A DNA stretch of 64,000 nucleotides from Prostheceraeus crozeri (taxonomy: Eukaryota > Platyhelminthes > Polycladida > Euryleptidae), in NCBI GenBank assembly GCA_907163375.1, contig CAJQUW010007240.1, positions 558,001 through 622,000 of the forward strand, in the 5' to 3' direction. Positions within the stretch are counted from its first letter, which is position 1, and every line of letters starts with the position of its first letter. The notes under the pieces are model-generated. The model searched no databases and was not told the DNA's origin. It saw only the letters and a list, made by a program, of their open reading frames with translations. A program made the translations under genes and the position numbers. Below are positions 59,212 through 64,000 of this stretch, in pieces.

Positions 59212-59227
59212 GGCCCTTAAGAGAGCC
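59212..59227 (-). terminator. Histone-type 3' stem-loop, zinc/coiled-coil gene C
   Basis: The 16-mer GGCTCTCTTAAGGGCC (minus) lies beyond a predicted intron (donor GTAAGT near 59335, acceptor TTTTCATTGCAG near 59281) that follows the stop of the zinc/coiled-coil gene. It is therefore in the 3' UTR. Confidence 0.75.
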
Positions 59228-59343
59228 GATGGTTCGTTCTCGGGAGTGTCGTGATGGGATGGTGAAGGCGGGCAAAGATCTGCAATGAAAATGATATGTA
59301 TTAGAATAGGATATACTATCTTATTTACTTTTCACTTACCAAG

Positions 59344-60522
59344 TTAGCCATCCTTTGGCAGTCTCGCGCGCTTCCGAATAGAGAATTTGTACAGATGGCC
59401 GCGCATTCTCAGGCTGGCATGGAGGCATTTTTTCGTCGGATGGCCGTTATAACAAATGATGGACTCGTCTAAATTTTGATTCACGAGTACTTCGCCGTCC
59501 AAATGATTATCCCGAATAGGGATGTGAAATTCAAACAAACGATCCTCATTCACACGATTCCACTCATCCCTCATGCGCTCCAACTTCTCATACGCATGCC
59601 TCTCATCACCCCGCCGAGCCACAGTCCTCTCCAACTCAACATTCCTCGCTCTCAACACACTCATCTCCTTCATCATCTCCTCAAACTTCGCTTCTGCATC
59701 TCTCATTCTTCTCTCTGCAGCACTCGCCCTCTTCTCACACTCATCATTCTTCTCTTCCAACTCTCGCGTCTTACTCTTCAAATCAGTCACACTACGCCTC
59801 ATTCTAATATTCTCATCCGCTACCTCCTTCGACTTCAGTTCCTTCTTTTTCAACTCATCCAACTCCTTCACAACTTCATCCTTCACCTTCTTCAAACTCT
59901 CATACTTATTTATCAAAAAATCATGCGGCATCACCTGCGACACATGCCTCTTCTCTTCATCCTTCAACCACCTCGCCGACTGCTTACGTATCCCACCACT
60001 CTTCACTTTTGGGGAAGATGAGCTCTTCGGGGGGTCGGTGATGACAATGTTTGACACCTCCGACGACGAAGAGCTCAACTTCCTCACACGCTTCCTCACA
60101 CGCTCCCTATCTAAATCCACATCATCCTCATCATCACTCTCAAGCACTCTCTTTCGCCCAATCTCAGCCTCCAACGACGCAACCGCTCTCGCCAACTCAT
60201 CATTCTCAACAACATTCTCAACAACGTTCTCAACCTTACCCTCTCGCTCGATCGCCAACATTCGCTCCCTCTCTTCCACAATCAACTGCGTGAATCTCAA
60301 GTCACTCACCAAACCTCCACTACAGTCAGCATGCACTCTGTAGAAACGCGCCTCATCCTCATCACCCTTCAGCACTCTACACTTCACACACGCAACCCTA
60401 TTCAGGATAATCATGTGGTCGGTGCCCGCCTTCTTGACATGAGCCTTGGCGTCCGCACTGCGATTAATTCGCCCACATGTGCACATCTTGATATGATATT
60501 TTCTATTCTTGTCATTTGCCAT
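59344..60522 (-). CDS. Zinc/coiled-coil protein, copy C (unknown family)
   Basis: 392 aa from the ATG at 60522. N-terminal cluster CTCGRINRSADAKAH, H, CVKC, H, C within 70 residues. An acidic/basic linker has KRVRKRVRKLSSSSSE, then a coiled coil of about 150 residues rich in Glu/Lys. The C-terminal domain is DRLFEFHIPIRDNHLDG, ESIICYNGHPTKKCLHASLRMRGHLYKFSIRK. The most diverged of the three, but with the same architecture. The frame is intact. Stop precedes the 3' intron donor. Confidence 0.75.
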   Translation of the reverse strand: MANDKNRKYHIKMCTCGRINRSADAKAHVKKAGTDHMIILNRVACVKCRVLKGDEDEARFYRVHADCSGGLVSDLRFTQLIVEERERMLAIEREGKVENVVENVVENDELARAVASLEAEIGRKRVLESDDEDDVDLDRERVRKRVRKLSSSSSEVSNIVITDPPKSSSSPKVKSGGIRKQSARWLKDEEKRHVSQVMPHDFLINKYESLKKVKDEVVKELDELKKKELKSKEVADENIRMRRSVTDLKSKTRELEEKNDECEKRASAAERRMRDAEAKFEEMMKEMSVLRARNVELERTVARRGDERHAYEKLERMRDEWNRVNEDRLFEFHIPIRDNHLDGEVLVNQNLDESIICYNGHPTKKCLHASLRMRGHLYKFSIRKRARLPKDG

Positions 60523-60648
60523 GCCTGATTTTATCGTTAACTGTAAGATAATGAAATTTTTATAAGTTTGGAATCATGTAGTACAGTCATATTCCTAAAG
60601 TATTACACTTAGTCAGGAATGATAGATTTGAGTGTAGTGAGTGGCACT

Positions 60649-60803
60649 GGATCCCGTCGACAGCCCGAAGGCCTTGTACTGATCACTAGGGAAGTGAGAG
60701 ATCTTCCCCGATACCCGCTCTTTACAGCTAAAGACATCATTGTCACTGCCCCGAAGTGGTAACAGGAACGCCGAGTCAAAGGTAGTGATCAGTAGCTGGG
60801 ATC
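60649..60803. other. Structured leader-intron element (long hairpin)
   Basis: Outer arms GGATCCC (60649-60655) and GGGATC (60798-60803). Inner perfect 12-bp arms TACTGATCACTA (60677-60688) and TAGTGATCAGTA (60783-60794). On the minus strand the region also has GCC-TTCG-GGC, a tetraloop hairpin. It lies in the predicted leader intron of the zinc/coiled-coil gene, where A has the conserved 200-bp block, but the sequence is different. Confidence 0.6.
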
Positions 60804-61098
60804 TAACCCCTCAAAGCTGCCTTAGACTTAGTTAAATTTCAAATCTAATAGCAGATTTGAACTCAGCATACTTGAAAACCTTAGTCTACATGTTAAAACT
60901 TTGAAAAAACTGAAAATTAAGAATTTTTAAAAAAATCCGCATTTTACTACTCATACTACTTTTAAAAAATTTTATCAGTAGTAAAGACACTATCAAACTC
61001 TATCATACAAACTTTGAAGTAAGAAGATAGCTTGCCTACTTCAAAAGATAGAGTCCTTTGAAACACCCGATATCGGGAGCTCAGAGCGACGACCGTCG

Positions 61099-61152
61099 CT
61101 TACCTCGTCTTTCGATGAAGTGATCAGACTTACGTTGTCGGGGGTTTATATA
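61099..61152 (-). promoter_or_regulatory. TATA box and leader-exon donor of the zinc/coiled-coil gene C
   Basis: Minus strand TATATAAA (61145-61152), leader exon ending near 61105 before GTAAGC. Same plan as in A (4712-4772) and B (25638-25701). Confidence 0.6.
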
Positions 61153-61329
61153 TGCTCGGAAGAAAACTTAAAATGGCTCTATCTCCGAAAGTATTCATCG
61201 TAGCGACATGCGGTTTGTTGCAAACGATTTGTCTCATCATTCTCTATCATATGACACCTGAACCATTCTCATGTGACCACGGGAAGTTGGTGGGTCAGCA
61301 CATGTCCATGTAACATGCCACAAGTGAAA

Positions 61330-62417
61330 AAATTCCTAAGTGTGAGAGCTGCAGTGTGGTGAAAATTTTGAAAAATTTAAAACTTCCGAATTTCGACCTG
61401 GGACCTTTACCAAAACATTTTTCATCAAATTTCACTGACCCCCCCTCCCCCCCTCGTTCAGAGAAATTTGATGAAAAATGTTTTGGTGAAGGTCCCAGGT
61501 CGAAATTCCACACTTTGGAAAATTTTCAAAATTTTACCCATACAAAGCCACTCTGACACTTAGGATTTTTACAGGTGAGCTCCGACCTAAAATCTTAAAT
61601 GGCGTCTCACACCTAAACGAAGACAGATATGAACAAGCCGTTTCTTTCACTGAATTTGTCTCACTCTTAGCTTTCAAACGAGCTATTGCACGACAAAATC
61701 CGTCCACTAGAAGCCAAGATCGAAGCTAGCTGTCCAGAGGGGGGGAGGTCTTTTCAGTTTGGAAAATTTTCAAAATTTTACCCATACAAAGCCACTCTGA
61801 CACTTAGGATTTTTTCAGGTGAGCGAGCTCCGACCTGAAATCTTGTAACAGCTCTAACTTTTGAACGGCTGGTCCGATTGACTCGCGGCAAAAATGGCGT
61901 CGAGCAGTTTTTTCTCCTCTTTCAAACGAGTAGCTATAAGACAAAATCCGTTCACTAGAACCAAAGTTAGAAGATTGCTGTCGGGGGGGGGGGGTCAGTG
62001 AAATTTGATGAAAAATGTTTTGGTGACGGTCCCAGGTCGAAATTCCACACTTTGGAAAATTTTCAAAATTTTACCCATACAAAGCCACTCTGACACTTAG
62101 GATTTTTTCAGGTGAGCTACGACAGTCCACCCTCCCAACCTGACCGGCACACCACGCCAACCTGGCCGGCACACCACGCCAACCTAGACACCACATCACC
62201 GCGCGCTATACGACGGTCGGCCAGAGGGGGGGGACGTCAGCGAACCTGACGGACGCACGTGGCCGGCACACCACGACACTCTGTCGTTCCAGAGGGGGGG
62301 GACGTCTGACTGAAAGCACCACGGCGGCCGACCACGACACTCCGCCGTTCCAGAGGGGGGGACGTCAGCGACGGCGGCCATCTTGCGCTATCCAGAAGTG
62401 GAGTTTTACTTACTACT
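61330..62417. repeat. Right TIR of element C, with an extra partial unit
   Basis: 61560-62417 is the inverse of 36222-37110, ending AGTTTTACTTACTACT. An additional partial unit at 61330-61560 carries two short inverted copies of the CAAAACATTTTTCATCAAATTTC segment around a C-run (61439-61455). G-runs of 6-12 mark module ends. Confidence 0.92.
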
Positions 62418-62742
62418 GATAGTAATCACATAAACATTGTGAAATTACGAATTACACATAGTAAATAGTAATTAGTGCTTAAACAAAATAAAATGAAGAC
62501 ATTCACACATATAAGTTGGTGCTATACTAGCGTACTTACTTTAGTACACATGTACTCTGAACTGTTTTCTCCTCAGGACAAAATAAAAATGCTTGGATAT
62601 CGGACCTACGTAGATGTCTATTTCCGTCATTACGGGTGAGCTCCCGTCATTACTGGTGTGGTTTTAACATTGGATGCATAGGAGAAAATTTTTGAGTTAT
62701 CTATGGCAAAACGACATTATTGGTGTGGTATCTCATAAATAA

Positions 62743-62853
62743 TAGCATTATATCATGGATTTTGAGGGCAGAAATATCAGACAGTCTCAGCTGCTAACGC
62801 AGTCTCGTCCATGTCTGATATGACTGCCCTAAAAATCAATGATATAATGCTGC
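62743..62853. repeat. Small inverted-repeat (hairpin) element
   Basis: GCATTATATCATGGATTTTGAGGGCAG-like left arm and its complement (CTGCCCTAAAAATCAATGATATAATGC) enclose about 45 bp; ATATCAGACA extends the pairing inward. It resembles a tiny MITE or a foldback. Confidence 0.7.
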
Positions 62854-63052
62854 ATTGTAACAGTTGTATCGACATCAAAATTTGAAATCTGACCATAGAT
62901 CTTTCTCCATTCTCTAATGTGTTGAATGGTAAAACATAGAAAGCGAGATATTGCATCACAGCTGAGAAAAAAAAGAAACAAACTTCATTCAATTCAAGCC
63001 AATGATAGTTTGTTTCATTAATTATGTCAATGAGTATATATTATTATATATA

Positions 63053-64000
63053 CAGTGCGTTCATAAAGTCACTGTGCACCTCTTCTAACTTTGTTTTGCC
63101 AAAGAAAACAGTCGTAATCTTACAATTGTAGATATCTATCACATGCACAGAGTCACTGGCTCGCTTGGGAAACGCAATTGAGTAGCTTGCGACATTCAAC
63201 ATGATCTAGAATTTGAATTTAACTTCACATTTGTCAGCTACTAACTCGGTGAAGATCAGTACGTTGCATTTCGAAGCTAAGCATGGTATGCTGTCAATGC
63301 GAGAGAAGAACTTCTTGGTCGAAAATGTTTTTCGCGCCAATGGGGAATATGCTAATGAGGTGAAGAAGGGGTTTTTAGAAAGACTTCCTACATCTGATTT
63401 GCCTCATCGAAATGTTGATTGGAGTCCAATCAGTGAGTTCAGAAAAGCTGACTCGGTGCACGATCCATCACGCTCAGATCGACCACTAATCTTAAGCGAT
63501 AAAAAGGTTATTCCTGAAAATGTTATTTCTGAAGCCATGACTCATTGCCCAAACAAGTCGATGCGTCGCTTATCCCAAGAAGTGGCTCTATCTCTCGGGA
63601 CGGCTCATCCTGCTGTAAGAAAGAACATTGGCCTATATCCGTACCGCATCTCTGGCCAACATGAATTGAATGATGCCGATCATGACAAGCGTTTGTAATA
63701 TAAGTACTGTGTTTGGTTCAAGGAAAATCTAAATGTAAATAATGTTCTCGATAAGACTTTCTTTTCTGATGAAGCTTGGTTTCATCTATCAAGGCATTTC
63801 AGTAGTCAGAGTTCCCGCATATGGTCTAGTGAAAACCCACACGAATTTGTTGAGAAGCCATTACATTCTCTTATGTCAAGACTACAAATGCTTGGGCCGA
63901 TATTCAACTACTATTGCAAAAATTATTTGACAAAATTATTGCTTCACTCGTTGACGAATTAAGTGACGATGAAAGTTTGACTACTTATTTCTAGCAAGAA
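63053..64000 (+). mobile_element. Tc1/mariner-superfamily transposon (cut by window end)
   Basis: Begins CAGTGCGTTCATAAAGTC after a TA. Transposase from about 63213: helix-turn-helix region, YPYRISGQHELNDADHDKRL, an in-frame stop at 63696-63698, then FFSDEAWFHLS (first catalytic Asp), then a frameshift after which IWSSENPHEFVEKPLHS is read in another frame. It belongs to the same broad group as 27064-28473 but with different terminal repeats. Inactive. The right half lies outside the window. Confidence 0.8.

Larger units (their letters stand above)
58106..59245. repeat. Three copies of a ~140-bp module carrying the stem-loop
   Basis: 58106-58248, 58627-58770 and 59103-59245 share AACGTTCAAGTTGACTGATAGC, CGAAGACTGCCCAGGGCAAACC and the histone-type hairpin. 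Each copy lies immediately 3' (minus strand) of one gene, forming gene-plus-terminator cassettes. 57830-58100 has no gene that I can support. Confidence 0.85.
36222..62417. mobile_element. Polinton/Maverick element C, both TIRs present
   Basis: 26.2 kb, of which about 3.1 kb is a nested CR1-like LINE. Ends read AGTAGTAAGTAAAACTCC and its inverse, flanked by similar 6-bp sequences (GATACT, GATAGT), consistent with a 6-bp target duplication with one change. Left-to-right: replication/transcription accessory genes, ATPase, integrase, core and capsid genes, protease, TBP/PC4 block (-), attachment genes, pPolB (-), accessory genes (-). TIRs are nearly identical, so the insertion is fairly young. 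It looks almost whole with about three breaks; treated as a fossil. Confidence 0.93.

Noticed and set aside
58106-59245. CRISPR array from three evenly shared ~140-bp repeats
   Set aside because: Repeats are long, contain terminator signals and separate genes; eukaryotic context.

Overview
The window is eukaryotic DNA, most likely from an invertebrate animal. The evidence is consensus GT-AG introns, TATA/CCAAT promoters, AATAAA poly(A) signals, histone-type RNA stem-loops, and a dense mix of animal transposon families (Polinton/Maverick, Penelope-like, CR1-like LINE, Tc1/mariner, PIF/Harbinger, Crypton-like). I cannot name the species. I see no rRNA, tRNA or CRISPR, and no clear host housekeeping gene.

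Layout. (A) 1-6840 is the right-hand part of a Polinton-like element cut by the window start: pPolB N-terminus (-), a 149-aa gene (+), a 206-bp minisatellite, a zinc/coiled-coil gene (-) and a repeat-array terminal inverted repeat (TIR). 6841-9214 holds reverse-transcriptase fragments, chiefly a Penelope-like element. (B) 9215 to about 26930 is a second, more diverged and decayed element. It has a left TIR array, pPolB, TBP-like, PC4-like, DEDDh-exonuclease-like, RING and several unknown genes. I see no capsid, ATPase, protease or integrase in it, and no right TIR. 26930-36221 is a transposon cluster: a mariner in a TA microsatellite, Penelope fragments, a complete Harbinger with its MADF-BESS partner, a Tc1 relic and a Crypton-like recombinase 3' end. 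(C) 36222-62417 is a Polinton with both TIRs and the full set: packaging ATPase, chromodomain integrase, double jelly-roll capsid, adenain-like protease, pVI-like and core proteins, two attachment/penton-like genes and pPolB. It also carries the extra genes seen in A and B, and a CR1-like LINE of about 3.1 kb sits inside it. After it come a small hairpin element and a mariner running off the window end.

How the genes fit together. pPolB, integrase, ATPase, capsid and protease are the usual Polinton core. Around that core lies an unusual second layer. It includes a two-repeat TBP-like protein whose gene overlaps, in another frame, a protein with a PC4-like N-terminus, and a DEDDh exonuclease-like protein next to RING proteins. 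It also includes four stand-alone relatives of the pPolB N-terminal domain, and a zinc/coiled-coil family with its own TATA promoter and 5' non-coding exon.

The most striking signal is at the 3' ends. Several of these genes are followed, usually within about 20-60 nt of the stop, by a 16-nt hairpin that fits the metazoan replication-dependent histone mRNA stem-loop consensus. One weaker hairpin is followed by a sea-urchin-type downstream element. Structural genes instead show AATAAA signals. This suggests two classes of transcript, one possibly tied to S phase. Elements A, B and C are treated as fossils: A and B are clearly broken, and C looks nearly whole with about three breaks.
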